A program made the translations under genes and the position numbers. From positions 8,585,755 to 8,649,754 of the forward strand of contig OV121091.1 in NCBI GenBank assembly GCA_921293015.1: a stretch of DNA of 64,000 bases. Direction: 5' to 3'. Position 1 is the stretch's first letter. Each line of letters opens with the position of its first letter. Below are positions 45,431-55,989 of this stretch, one piece after another. A model generated the notes under the pieces. That model was not told the origin of the DNA, ran no database searches, and worked only from the letters and a program-made list of their open reading frames with translations. The DNA is from Phorcus lineatus (Eukaryota > Mollusca > Gastropoda > Trochida > Trochidae).

Positions 45431-47499
45431 TTAACCCTCAAGCCGCTGTTTACGGAATGGTCCGGGATGAAATTAAGCTATGCAGCAGTCTGGAGGCCGG
45501 ACTTATAATCTTACGCATTTACTAATTAACACAATTGTACAGTCAATCCCAGAAAACAATTGCACGGCAGTCGTGTCAGTTGAACACTTGTATTTTTTAT
45601 CTGGCTTTCGCTAAGCTGCCGAATTTTTTCCGTTGTTGTTCTAAAGAATGGGGCATATAGTCCAAAAGTTTTATAGATATTAATCATGTTTTTCATACCG
45701 AAAATATGCTTAACAAACGCCCGATTTTCCCCCACTACCCCTCGGAATTAGTGCTCCCCTCGCGCACAAGCTTATCGAGCCACGCACATTATTGTTTGCT
45801 CAGGCATGCGCACTCACAACAAAAGCACACCTTTCGCACTATGATTTTAACCCTTGGGCGGTTTTCAATACAGGTGGGATCATTTGAAAAAGAAGAAAAT
45901 TTTCTTCAATTCAATATAGATTACAAATAAGCGCTACCTGAACTGAATATACAGCAAAATTTTTAGTTTTATACCATTTATCACACCTTATTTCTCATCA
46001 TGTGCTCAACGTATTTTGATAATTTTTATATCACAAGAAAAAGAAAAGGATTGTCTTTGATTCCACGTAAAATTTGTATTGATGCTTGAATTTATAAAGA
46101 CACAGTAAGTGCCGCACTAAAAGCTAATTTTGCTTTTCTATACTTGTGAGTAGAGTAGCGATTTTGTCATCTACTTTCCTGTGGTACTTCATATCTTTTG
46201 AGCCATGTGGCGGATTTTGATAACTAATTATATAAATATCACAATAAAGAAGAAAAGGATTGTCTTCAATTCCATATAAAATGTATTCATTCACATAACA
46301 AAATATTGACACTGTAAGTGCCGCAAATAAAGCAACTTTGGCACTTTATACCTATATAACCAAAGGACACATTCCAAAAACATTTATATCATTGTCAATT
46401 TGATGTTAAATGTATATGCGCTATAACTATGGCGATACAACAAACGCAGCACAAAGGGTACCTTTCGCATTTCTTATCATGTGATCTGAAGCATGATTTT
46501 CATGTACCTTTCATTCGCGTGCAATATCTTCTATACCACTTGGCGGATTTTGATAAATTTTACATCTAAATAAAGAAGAAACAATTCTCTTCAATTCCAT
46601 ATATTGATCATACATGTGCACACAAAAATTAAGGCACAATGTAAAGAGCAGAAAATTCTCTTCAATTTTGTATATACACTCACAGAAATACAGATACAAC
46701 AGGTGCTGCAAAAATGTTATAAGTAAGATGTAGTAAGTAAACAAATCATGAAGGAAATGCTGTTTCTTTAGTGTTCAATTATAACTCATTTTTGAAAATA
46801 AAGTTTGGTGTCATTCCGGGGTTTTAAACATTTTGCTATATATGTCGGGAGAGCATGAGTTCCGTTGAGTGAACAAAAGACAAGGGGCCGGCTGCTCGTC
46901 TAATACGGACGTCCCGACGGATAGGCCTGTGGAACCTATCATTCTCAGAAGAGAAGTCAAGAGTTGAAAAACTCTTGTAATCCACAACTGACAATCAGAA
47001 CTTCCCTGACGTAGCAGGCAGTTGTTCGCCACTCGCTGGCTCGTTGCTTAGGAAGTCAAAAGGCGGCATCTAGGTTGATAATGTTGACACACCATCTGCG
47101 GCCGTTGAGACCTTCAGCAAGATTGTGAAAAGTCGTCCGAAAGTTAGAAAGTGTCCAGCAACATTAGAACTTGTTCAGGTCTGTGAAAAGTTGTCCGACA
47201 GTTAGAAATTGTCCAGCAAAGTTACAATTTGTCCTGATTTTTGACTTTTGCAACAAAATGAACAAAATGTCCGGCATTCACAAGGACAGTTAGAAAATGT
47301 CCGGATTGACGCCTTTATTGATGGCGCACAACGGTTAATTTGTTTACAAAACTCACGAAATGGGCCAATTGAATGTCCATGAATCTCACATTGAATTTTT
47401 CTGTATAGGTTATCAGGATTTGATAGAATATCTTGCACATTTCTAGATTCTTTTCAATCAATTACAGATTGTTGTGAAAGTCGCTAAGGCCATGCAGGC

Positions 47500-49349
47500 G
47501 GCCGAGGACTAGGAGTTTGGAAGGGACGTCAGCGTCACTGATGAGAGTGACAGTGACACAGATAGAGGAAATAAGAAACATTGCAAAGACATATTAGCTG
47601 CTACTGGTGGGACTGGTACATCAACAGAGGAAGAGTTCAGTGGCTTTGATGAGCAATATAATGAAATGGATACACATTTTGATGCCCGTGAGAACTTTAT
47701 GGAATGCTGGACAGAGGTGCTGAGGCTACGTGGACGTGTTGATCTACATTATACTGGCGCAACGGGATTAGGACAGTTTATGGAATTGCCTCATAATCCG
47801 CATCCTATTGATTTTTTGGGGTTATTCCTGCATGAAGATGATTATGGATCGTTGGCAGCAGAAACCAACAGGTACTTCCACCAGCAAGTCGATGATAATT
47901 GTCTGAAACCATGTTCAAGGTTGAGGCAGTGGTATGATAAGAATGCTGAAGAAACGAATTTATTCAATGCAAGGACTATAGCGATGACTCAAGTTGTATA
48001 GAGAAATTTTTCTGAGTATGGTCATCAAGTGATGCAACGTCGACGCCTTTCTTTGCCAAATGCATGCCTCGCGACAGGTATTGGTTATTACTAACGTACC
48101 TACATTTGAATGATAACAACCAAATGCCGGAACAAAACTCACCACATTTTTCACCTATCAATAAACTTGGCTATTTGTACCAGAGAATCGTACATCATTT
48201 TTCTAGAGTTTACTAGCCGCATCAAAACATTTGCGTTGATGAAGGGTTGGTTCCTTGGAAAGGCAATCTCAGTTTCAAAGTATACAATCCCGACAAGCCA
48301 AAGAAGTAAGGGATAAAGGCAACTCAACCAATGGTTATGTTTGCAAGTTCCAACTCTACACTGGAAAAACTAATGAAACTGTTTCTGCTGGTGGAAAAAC
48401 ATTCGATCTGGTGATTGATTTGGTGAAAGATTATGCTGGGAAAGGTTATCATGTGTTCATGGATAATATCTATTCCTCTGTGGCATTGTATATAAACTTG
48501 TCGGAAATGGGCACTGGTGCAACAGGAACATCGAGAGGAAATCACAAAGGCATTCCAGACAAGGTAAAGAAGGCACAGAAGAAACGAGAAAGGTGATATG
48601 ATAGTCTATCACAACCAAGACCTACTCGTTTTGCAGTATGAAGACAGAAAGTCAGTGTTGCTCTGTTGCAATGAAATTGTAGAGACAGGCAAGAAGAAGC
48701 CATTGCAAAACCACGTATTGTGCATGAATATGACAAGTACATGGGCGGTGTGGATGGGGCCGACCAGATGCTGTCGTACACCCCGTTCAAAATAAAAACT
48801 CTCAAATGTTCGAATCGTGTTTGCTTTCACATGATGAACATTGCCATGTTGAAAGCCTACATTCTTTATAAAGAATTCTCTAAGGATAAAACCTTGAAAA
48901 CAAGCCGTCAATTCAGAAAAGACTTGATACAGCACATGATAACCTTCACCGACACAGAAAAAGTTCCATCCCTGCGCAGACGTCCTCATGGTCGGCCAAG
49001 AACGAGCGACGATAGTGTGTTACGTCTTCATGGTTGTCACTTTCCCACAAAGATTCAGTCTGTTGGAAAAAAGAAGAATCTCTCATGCACGTGTGTTGTT
49101 TGCTCCCAAGCAAGAAGAGAACTACTTGGAAGGGAAGTGGAAGAAACCAATCAGCCAGTTCGAAAGAAGAAAAGGGTAGGCAGAGAATCTTCTTACGAAT
49201 GTAGCGAGTGTAATGTGACTCTATGTGCAACCCCGTGTTTCAGAATTTATCACACGTCACAAGATTGCACTAAAGCTTATATCAGTTTGATGTCAGAGAA
49301 TGATAATGAGGGGAATAATCAAGAAGAAAGAAGCAGAAGTGTGGATTAG
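47500..49349 (+). pseudogene. Decayed piggyBac transposase (second copy)
   Basis: Closely related to the transposase at 27187-29022 but broken. The start region is lost. Frame 47666-47998 covers MDTHFDARENFMECWTEVLR through to the YDKNAEETNLFNARTIAM part. Stops and frameshifts follow (48000, 48180-48310). The catalytic part with STNGYVCKFQLYTGKTNETV and YHVFMDNIYSSVALY is open at 48320-48595. The frame 48720-49349 contains YMGGVDGADQMLSYTPFK and the complete C-terminal zinc domain (CVVCSQA, SSYECSECNVTLCATPCFR, IYHTSQDCTKAYISL). It is useful as the reference that shows what is cut off in the other copy. Confidence 0.85.
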
Positions 49350-49694
49350 TGTTACTCTCCTTCCAGTTGGTTTTCACATCAAAAAGATGAAGAAGTGTTA
49401 ATAGAAAATACTTGATTGTAAAAACCTCATTTTAAATGAATAATAATCCTTTTTTTTTTTATTGCGTAAAAGAAACAGAGAAAGTCAATGTGTGCTGTCA
49501 CTGGACGTTCAATATGAGCCACATCACAAACCTCCCCCGATCTTTTGCAATTCATATCTTCTTAATCGATATAAGATGGCTGAACTTCATGATTTTTATA
49601 TCATCATAAAGAGAAAAGAACTGGCTTTGCTTCAATATGACATTTGCATGTGCATGTGCATGTGCGCATGAAATAATAAAGAAGCAGCGAGTGA

Positions 49695-49710
49695 TGCGAC
49701 AATTGTCGCA
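49695..49710. promoter_or_regulatory. Perfect 16-bp palindrome in array unit
   Basis: TGCGACAATTGTCGCA is identical on both strands and is the most perfect form of the dyad found in left-array units. It is a candidate protein-binding site, by inference only. Confidence 0.4.
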
Positions 49711-49765
49711 ATGATAGAAATAAATTCACAAATGTCTGAGGGTACCCCTCTTTCTTTGGTCTAGA

Positions 49766-50108
49766 TTTTATCAGATGTATCATTGACATTCAATAATACG
49801 GAAGATTATTATATTATAATGATAATATGATAATTCACGATCAAGATGCCTAAAAAGAAGCTTTGAAGAAGTGTGTGGTAAGAAGCTACAGAAATCAATA
49901 GAAAGGAGGGTAATTTGGGCAAACAGATGTTATTATTAGACAAATAGTAAGCGAGGTTGGTGATTTTTTAGTCATTATGATCAACTGTTCAGGATATTAA
50001 TATATACAGAGATTGTTACACTCCAATCAAAGTGGACATGACGACTGAGAAAGAAAGGTGATAACATGAGACAGTTGTATATCGTGTTTATGGTTTCTTT
50101 CGGTCATG
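49766..50108. other. No gene recognised
   Basis: Sequence between the truncated piggyBac copy and the MULE target duplication. No repeat or coding signal. Confidence 0.4.
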
Positions 50109-50117
50109 CTATTGTTG
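50109..50117 (+). repeat. 9-bp target-site duplication of the MULE, left
   Basis: CTATTGTTG here is repeated exactly at 52263-52271. A 9-bp duplication is the hallmark of Mutator-like elements. Confidence 0.75.
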
Positions 50118-50408
50118 GCGTCTTCTCACTTTGCCACCACCTATTGTTCTCGGTGGCAAAGTTGGTCATGCATGCTAATTGGTAAAACAATAGAGGTGGC
50201 AGGGGGTCGTCTCAATAAATTTTATTCTAAATTCTAACATTCTCCTTTCACATTCACAATATAATTGAGACATACTTGGACATTCATATAGAGATACATT
50301 TCATCTCAATATATTTGAGACATCATTTCACATTCATGATATATAAATTCATTATACATTGAATTCAATTTCATTATTGCACGAGATTCAGACACATGTA
50401 GATAAACT

Positions 50409-51472
50409 TCAAAGTCCAACAAGGTGAGATACTGAATCTGCATATTCAGTTGGAGTTTTGGTGCCAGCTAGGAGAGAGTCCTCCTCCCTTCGCAGGCGCT
50501 GGTCCAACTCCCTATACTTCTTCCGTGGTGGCTGACGTCCACCTGCAGCAAGTTGACACATAACAATCTCATTGCATGATTGTTCCTTCTGAATTAAGCT
50601 TATGAACTTAAAGAGGTTTGGATGGCAGGGTCCAGATTTGTTCAATTTGGAATGCCATCCCTCAACGTGGTTGGTTGTTCTGGCACCGTCGTTGTTGAAG
50701 TGGTTCCACATGGCTCAGCCAGGAGCCTCAACCCACGTCTCCGTCATGTAGTCTGCGAACTGGAGGATGGCAGGGTCGGTCATGTCGACTTCTTCCAAAG
50801 CGTGAAGCCAAACGTCGTCGATGTCACACAGTCGCAGGAGAGGCAGAGCAGAGGCACGGCGAACAAAAAGATTCACCACAGGATCAGAGGAGAATTTGCC
50901 TTGTAGGCCAAACCGTTGAACACTTCTCCAGATGGATTGTCTAAAATGGAAAAGGCAACCTTTGGGTTCGCAATTAAACACATTCACGGCAGCATTTTGG
51001 GCAGCAGTTTCAAAGTCTGTCATCATGTAACTGGGATGCAGCTGGAGATGGAGATCAACACATTTCTGCTTTACAATATTGAACAATTTAACATATGTAC
51101 ACTGTTTCTTATCAGATATGAGAGCATAGACAAGGGGATACATTTTCTGACCAACAAAAGCAAAAGCATGAAAGGTATACAATTGGTAAAAGAGTTTTGG
51201 ACAAATATTAAATGTCCCGTCAGCATATATGGTATCAGCTGCTGCAAGGTGCTCCAAGTTGGATCTAGTAGAGAAGACGAGCATGTCGTCGTGGGAATGG
51301 AGCAGGAAGTTGTCACCATTCGAGGTCTTCGTGTAGATGTCTGGGAGGTCGATCTCTGAGCGTTGACTAGGTAGAGGTGGAAGTGCCTTGGCTCTGGCAC
51401 GGTAGAGATTGGAGTGGACGCTGTAGAACGTTGGTGCTTCTGCAACAACTTCGGCTTCATCTCTCCGCATTT
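50409..51472 (-). CDS. MULE transposase exon 2, catalytic domain with one in-frame stop
   Basis: Mutator-like (MULE) DDE transposase. After the splice the protein continues EMRRDEAEVVAEAPTFYSVH, then the catalytic region: TIYADGTFNICPKLFYQLYT (first Asp), HPSYMMTDFETAAQNAAVNV (second Asp) with KGCLFHFRQSIWRSVQRFG (the C-x-H-type block after it), and TTNHVEGWHSKLNK (Glu) near the C-terminal end. The frame is open except for a TGA at 50715-50717, between EAPG and AMWNHFN. The same frame continues to the stop at 50409, so it is a point nonsense change, not a shift. The C terminus is basic (PPRKKYRELDQRLRREED). It would cut and paste the surrounding element. Confidence 0.85.
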
Positions 51473-51660
51473 CTGAAAACAGAATAAAAATTAAATTAAA
51501 TAGTCTGGACAGTATGATAATATAAGATAATTCTACTGTTAATATATTTTGTTTCAAGGCAGAGGGCCAATTATGTATAACAGTAATATACAATGTATAA
51601 ACATATATAAATGAAGTTAAATCAGAAGTAAAAACAGCCAAAACTTCTACTCATACATAC
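51473..51660 (-). other. Intron of the MULE transposase (188 bp)
   Basis: On the minus strand the donor is CATG|GTATGT at 51660 and the acceptor is TTCTGTTTTCAG ending at 51473. Removing it joins the split codon G|AA into Glu and keeps one frame from the FLYWCH part into the catalytic part. Confidence 0.75.
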
Positions 51661-51967
51661 CATGTAACCAGGAAAGATAAATTGAATGAATCGATCTGCT
51701 GTCCTCCTTAACCATGTCCTTCACTGATGAATAAAACTTGTCAAACGCGATCTTGCTTTGATTTGGACCATGGTTGTGGATGTTGTTAACTGTCGTGATG
51801 TAGTCGTTGGATGTGTTGATAGTAGCTGGACATGTTGATAAGCAACATTTCCAGTGGATGTTGGTACCACTGGTTCTCTTCACACGATACTTATAACCTT
51901 GATGTACAAGGCTTCTACCACCACGGTTGTTGGGAATGAACTGAGTGTCTACCTGTGCATTTGCCAT
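51661..51967 (-). CDS. MULE transposase exon 1, FLYWCH zinc finger
   Basis: Starts MANAQVDTQFIPNNRGGRSL. It then shows the FLYWCH fold: F-I-P-N-N-R-G-G-R-S-L, Y-K-Y-R-V, H-W-K-C-C..C-P-A-T-I and H-N-H-G. FLYWCH is a zinc-binding DNA-recognition domain, C2H2 by its Cys and His pairs (WKC...CPA...HNH). This domain is often fused to animal MULE transposases and would bind the element ends. The exon runs to a GTATGT donor, and reading past it stops after GMYE. Confidence 0.85.
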
Positions 51968-52262
51968 TTTGCAATGAATGACTTAATCTGAACTTTCTTA
52001 TATATCAGTATCTACAGTGATCACTTATCAGTAGTAATTAGTTAATCAATAAATACGGAAAATCGCTCACCAATTGTATGAGTGAACATGTTTCACATCT
52101 ATCTAGGTGGTGAACACATTTCAGTATTCAATGACTACGATGGATATTATTAAGGGGGTGAGCTCAGTTCAGCATTTGATACGACCCCCGTGCTTGTATA
52201 AACATTGTTAATCTTAATCCCGGTTAATCCTTGGTGGCCTGGTGGCAAAGTGAGAACAAATC

Positions 52263-52271
52263 CTATTGTTG
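52263..52271 (+). repeat. 9-bp target-site duplication of the MULE, right
   Basis: CTATTGTTG, identical to 50109-50117. Confidence 0.75.
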
Positions 52272-52276
52272 TATAG

Positions 52277-52422
52277 AGAATCTCACCCAAGTGTCTTCTG
52301 ATATCAAATGTATCAATACGAGTTGATAAAAGTTACAAATATTCAAGGCTTGCCGAGGATATTTTTACTTTTATCAACGAGTGTTGATATATTTGATATC
52401 AGATGACACGTGGGTGAGATTC
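52277..52422. repeat. Foldback, arms about 64 bp
   Basis: AGAATCTCACCCAAGTGTCT at 52277 pairs with its inverse at the far end (GACACGTGGGTGAGATTCT, 52404-52422). The pairing continues through CTGATATCAAAT and GTTGATAAAAGT with few mismatches. The loop is about 17 bases (TTCAAGGCTTGCCGAGG). It begins only a few bases after the MULE target duplication. Confidence 0.8.
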
Positions 52423-52712
52423 TATTTATCATCCAAAATCATTTTTCATTTCAATTCCGTGAAAAATGAATATTTCTGAACACTGCACTACTCTAAGCCT
52501 CTCAGTGCAGTGATGTCATAGCATTGTGATGTCATCATGTTTATGACGCCTTAGCATTGTGATGTCATAACGTGATGTAAAACAATTATGTCATGAACTT
52601 GACTGTAATAGGGGATTGTTCAAAATCTACTGTCAAAACGATATCTCCTAGGAGATATCACTTGATCTTCCACAAGCAATATCTCCTGTGGAACACAGTT
52701 TTGGATGATAAA
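52423..52712. repeat. Small inverted-repeat element or nested palindromes
   Basis: TTTATCATCCAAAAT (about 52425-52439) has an inverted partner, TTTTGGATGATAAA (about 52693-52706). Internal short dyads include CATTTTTCATTTC/GTGAAAAATG and GATATCTCCTAGGAGATATC (52639-52658, perfect 20-bp palindrome), and a duplicated GTGATGTCAT word. Possible MITE; no coding. Confidence 0.5.
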
Positions 52713-53853
52713 TTAACTTACAAATACAAACAAAAACAGAGATCTTAAGTTTCAGTGGTCTCATTATACATCACACATAGGCTCCGATGATTTTGTCAAA
52801 GCTTTCCCCAATCTGATTAGCGCTTATCTAAATCTGAGATATTTAAGGTGTCTTAATAGTCGAATTAAAGTGTACATTTTCTTATATATTTTTTTTTATT
52901 CTTATAAGTGATACAAATACAGAGAATAATTTACAATAATCAAAATTATGCATTATCCATCATCTTTAAGACATCTTGTCTAATGTACTGTCACTGAAAA
53001 ACTTTTGTGATGTCACTTGGACAACTAACAGATATGTACCATAGTCATGAACATCAACAATACAAAAGCTGATGAGCTACAGAGCCCATGACTATTTAAA
53101 ATGTAGTTTATAAATTTTGTGTTTTTGTAGTCTGAAGGATTTATTTGTATTTGAAGTATTTGCCATCTTGGTACTTGACATTTAACGCGCTGTAGTATTA
53201 TTAAGTGCACGCCAATATTTCGTAAACACAATGAATGCACAGATACTGCATATCTATCGATATTACTCACTATCCTCACTCAAGTAACCTACCTCGTAAG
53301 TTATTTAACAAATATTTACATATTCAGGTAGTAAATTGGATTTTTAAAGGCCGGAAGTATTTAATGTTACGTTACATTAAATCCGCATGAACTACGATGT
53401 CGGAAATATTAAAATTTTGCTCATAACCAGAAAAGCGGAAACGGAAGCCGCTATGGTCAATCTAATAACAATGCTAATACTGTGTTATTAAATCGGTTAA
53501 TTTACAACATTGCTTTCATAAAACATTCTTCATGATTTGTTCTCAGTTCAGAGTTTAGGTAAATTCATTAGCTGCACACAGTACTAGTTCAGCCATTTCC
53601 AAGTGTCAATAACTTTTTTTACGTTTTGTGCACAGCTAACCATAGATTTTTATATGTCCAAGCTGACAGCGGCTGTCTTAACGTTTTCATTGTTGATTGC
53701 AGGTAAATTGCAAAGAATGTTGAGTATTTCATTGCATCGATAGAAAGTTTAAGTGAATGATTAAGTCCTCGTAAACCTTTAAATTGGCTGTAAAAGCGTG
53801 CACTAGTGCCTTTAATCTAGTTGTGAATAATAGTATGGTTTTTCATATTTCAG
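52713..53853. other. Intron, no gene recognised; 3' splice site at the end
   Basis: Contains GATGAGCTACAGAGCCCATG near 53067, an edge of the family Q repeat. Otherwise unremarkable. Ends with catatttcag at 53853. Confidence 0.45.
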
Positions 53854-53949
53854 CCTGAGTTCTATCAAGTGTGTCACACCAAGGCTGATTATGATGAACA
53901 TGGACCAAGCATCTGCCGTCACAATCCTGTGTTTGGAACAATGACATAA
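53854..53949 (+). CDS. ACTR3: ACTR3 last exon (31 residues and stop)
   Basis: Encodes [20 protein letters not shown] and [11 protein letters not shown], then TAA at 53947-53949. CHTK.DY...[12 protein letters not shown] is the conserved C terminus of ARP3. The acceptor is catatttcag, phase 0. Confidence 0.97.
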   Translation, partial: PEFYQVCHTKADYDEHGPSICRHNPVFGTMT

Positions 53950-55980
53950 GTTTATGTTCAGAAAATGTCAATTTTCAGAAGAAGTGCTTGAATTCTTTTT
54001 CTTTTACTTATGTACTAACCCTTAAGTAAAAAGCTTTTATACACAAAGAATCTGTTTTTAAATTGATGCCTACCAAAATACTATTTATATCAAGATAGAA
54101 AATATTCAAATATTAAAACTTTTATTGAAGAAACTCACTGGTTTCAAATCCTGCCATAGTATTTGGTGATTGCTTAGTTATCCTTAGTAATGCTTATGAA
54201 TTTTTCTCAGGTTGAAGGAAAGTGATCTGTAAATGGCAACAAAGAAAGTTGTTACTTAATGTCTGTCAAAATGAGAAACATTTGGAAGGTTGAGATATAT
54301 AAGGTTGTTGTCTTACGTCCTTAAGGCATCTTCAGATTAAGTTGAAAGATATTTTCTCAAATACAGACTAAATTTTATTTATTAGTGACATAATGGTTGA
54401 TTTTCCTACAGTAGTACCAGGGTGGCAAGACAACTTTAGTTTTCTGAAAAGAAATTTCCTTTTGACCCTAATTAGCTTCCTCTGGTCATTTGAGCATCAA
54501 CGACAACATCATGTCCTTTGGGACCAAACAGAATTGGTCACTTTCTCTGGCCATATGCAGTATATTTCATCTTTTATCTAAAATTTGGTTTTGAGACAGA
54601 GGTTTTAGCACTCTAGATGATGGGCTTCAGATTTCATATCATTTGGAACCATTGTCTAGTTTGCATAATTTTTCAAAATTTGATTTGTCAGCATCACCAT
54701 CACATAATCACTCAAAGCAAATAATCACTCGTCAAGATTAACTAAGATCTTTATGCATATATCGAGCACTAGCACCATATAATGCTATATGATCTCTATC
54801 AAGAGAGGATGATAATTGGATAAATGACCTATTAAATTCTGGTTAAATGACTTCATGAATTATTTCACCCATATGATTTTATAAAAATTTATTTGTTTTC
54901 TTTCAATCAAAATAAATTTAGATAGACAATTCACCATCAGGTTCATACAATCAATCTTTTTGTGACCAATAGAGATTTTGTCCCTTTGATCTTTTGTATA
55001 CCAAAGCAGGAAGTTTAAGATGACCTGTCATGTTTTGTGTAACTAATAGGCTCTACTGACATTTTCAATTGATATGATGTCACAAGACTTGTCGACTGAG
55101 AATAAATGATGAGAACACATATGATACTCATTTTGTTGTTTTGTTAAATCCACTCACTTTTAGCCACATGAGAAATCATAGTATTTCCTGACCCATCATA
55201 CGTCAGGAAATCCTTAGAGTTTAATGAAATGTTTTTATCAGAAAACAAGGACATTTCCTGAACGTACATTTTCCAGGATCATCATCAATATAACCTTCAC
55301 CAAGAACTATTGATTTTAAAAACTATAAGTCCTGAAGTTGATAGCTCAATGCATTTTGCCAACAGTAGCCATTTTTAATGTAGCGGAGTAGGCGAATGAG
55401 GGTTGTCCCTAAAATGCGGACTCGAGTTAAGACAAACTTTGATTGCATGAGTGTCAATATAATCAAAAATGAAATTTAATTTTCTGCCATTTTAGTTAAT
55501 AGGTTTCTTAGTTTTGATTCAACCATATATTTTTGTGTGTAACAAGCTGCAACCTGAGGTAAAGTTCACGACAATTATTCAAGATTTGTTTAGATAATTC
55601 AAAAATTCTTTGGAAATAAAGTTGAGTTTGTAATTATAAGCATTGTTTTACATTTGGTTGCTTCAATCGATGGATAACAGTATAAATTTTGTATAGAATT
55701 GCTATTTTACGCTACGCAATTTTATATAATTTGTTGCTGTTATACATTGATAGAGGAGAAAAATGTAAATCAACCCTTAATTATCAAATTACATAAACGC
55801 TCATGAAACCTAACCACACTGTAGGTGGCGGGCACATTATCACTTAAGTGTAACCCGTCCAACGCCGTAGGATTATACAACAGGAAGAGTTGTGTATTCA
55901 GGCTATATAAGGTTCATCATCATCATCATATTTGTTGGAGATTAGATGTTGACTACATAAAAGGAGTAAGTCGAGAACAA
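53950..55980. other. ACTR3 3' UTR and intergenic sequence
   Basis: The 3' UTR starts at 53950. Candidate AATAAA signals are at 54911-54916 and 55101-55106, and at about 55614. Which one is used cannot be decided by eye. No other gene is recognised. A short CAT microsatellite (TCATCATCATCATCAT) lies near 55914-55930. Confidence 0.5.
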
Positions 55981-55989
55981 TAATGTCTA

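Larger units (their letters stand above)
45431..49765 (+). mobile_element. Second piggyBac copy, inverted and decayed (P7)
   Basis: Starts TTAACCCTCAAGCCGCTG at 45431, the right-end terminus of the family seen from the other side, followed by GGTCCGGGATGAAATTA as in 31725-31740 inverted. Inverted array units occupy about 45840-46730. The transposase upstream region with the CCGGACA/GAAAGTTGTCC repeats lies at 46810-47400, the decayed transposase at 47500-49349, and one or two units of the other array at 49540-49765. The expected far terminus is missing. Gene and arrays keep the same relative order as in P4, which shows the arrays are an integral part of this element. Confidence 0.8.
50118..52262 (-). 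mobile_element. Mutator-like element (MULE) with FLYWCH-MULE transposase
   Basis: A 2.1-kb element flanked by exact 9-bp duplications (CTATTGTTG). The termini share TTCTCACTTTGCCACCA: left 50122-50138; right inverted at about 52239-52255. Just inside the left terminus the same sequence recurs inverted (CGGTGGCAAAGT at about 50151-50162), forming a hairpin end. The interior encodes one two-exon transposase on the minus strand. It is one of the best-preserved elements in the window, with a single premature stop. Confidence 0.8.
4741..53949 (+). other. ACTR3: ACTR3 (actin-related protein 3) gene, 3' half, six exons
   Basis: ARP3 is the larger actin-like subunit of the Arp2/3 complex, which nucleates branched actin filaments in the cytoplasm. 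The six exons (4741-4884, 12589-12762, 14821-14913, 33781-33906, 36034-36117, 53854-53949) join in phase 0 into one uninterrupted frame of 238 codons plus a TAA stop. This corresponds to about residue 180 to the C terminus of the usual roughly 418-residue protein. All introns are GT-AG, with lengths of about 7.7, 2.1, 18.9, 2.1 and 17.7 kb. The N-terminal half must lie upstream of the window. Nearly all other content of this span is transposable-element sequence sitting in the introns. The coding exons show no stops or frameshifts, so the gene looks functional. Confidence 0.95.

Noticed and set aside
50622-51359. Plus-strand frames opposite the MULE transposase
   Set aside because: Antisense shadows of the catalytic exon, which has clear family motifs on the minus strand.
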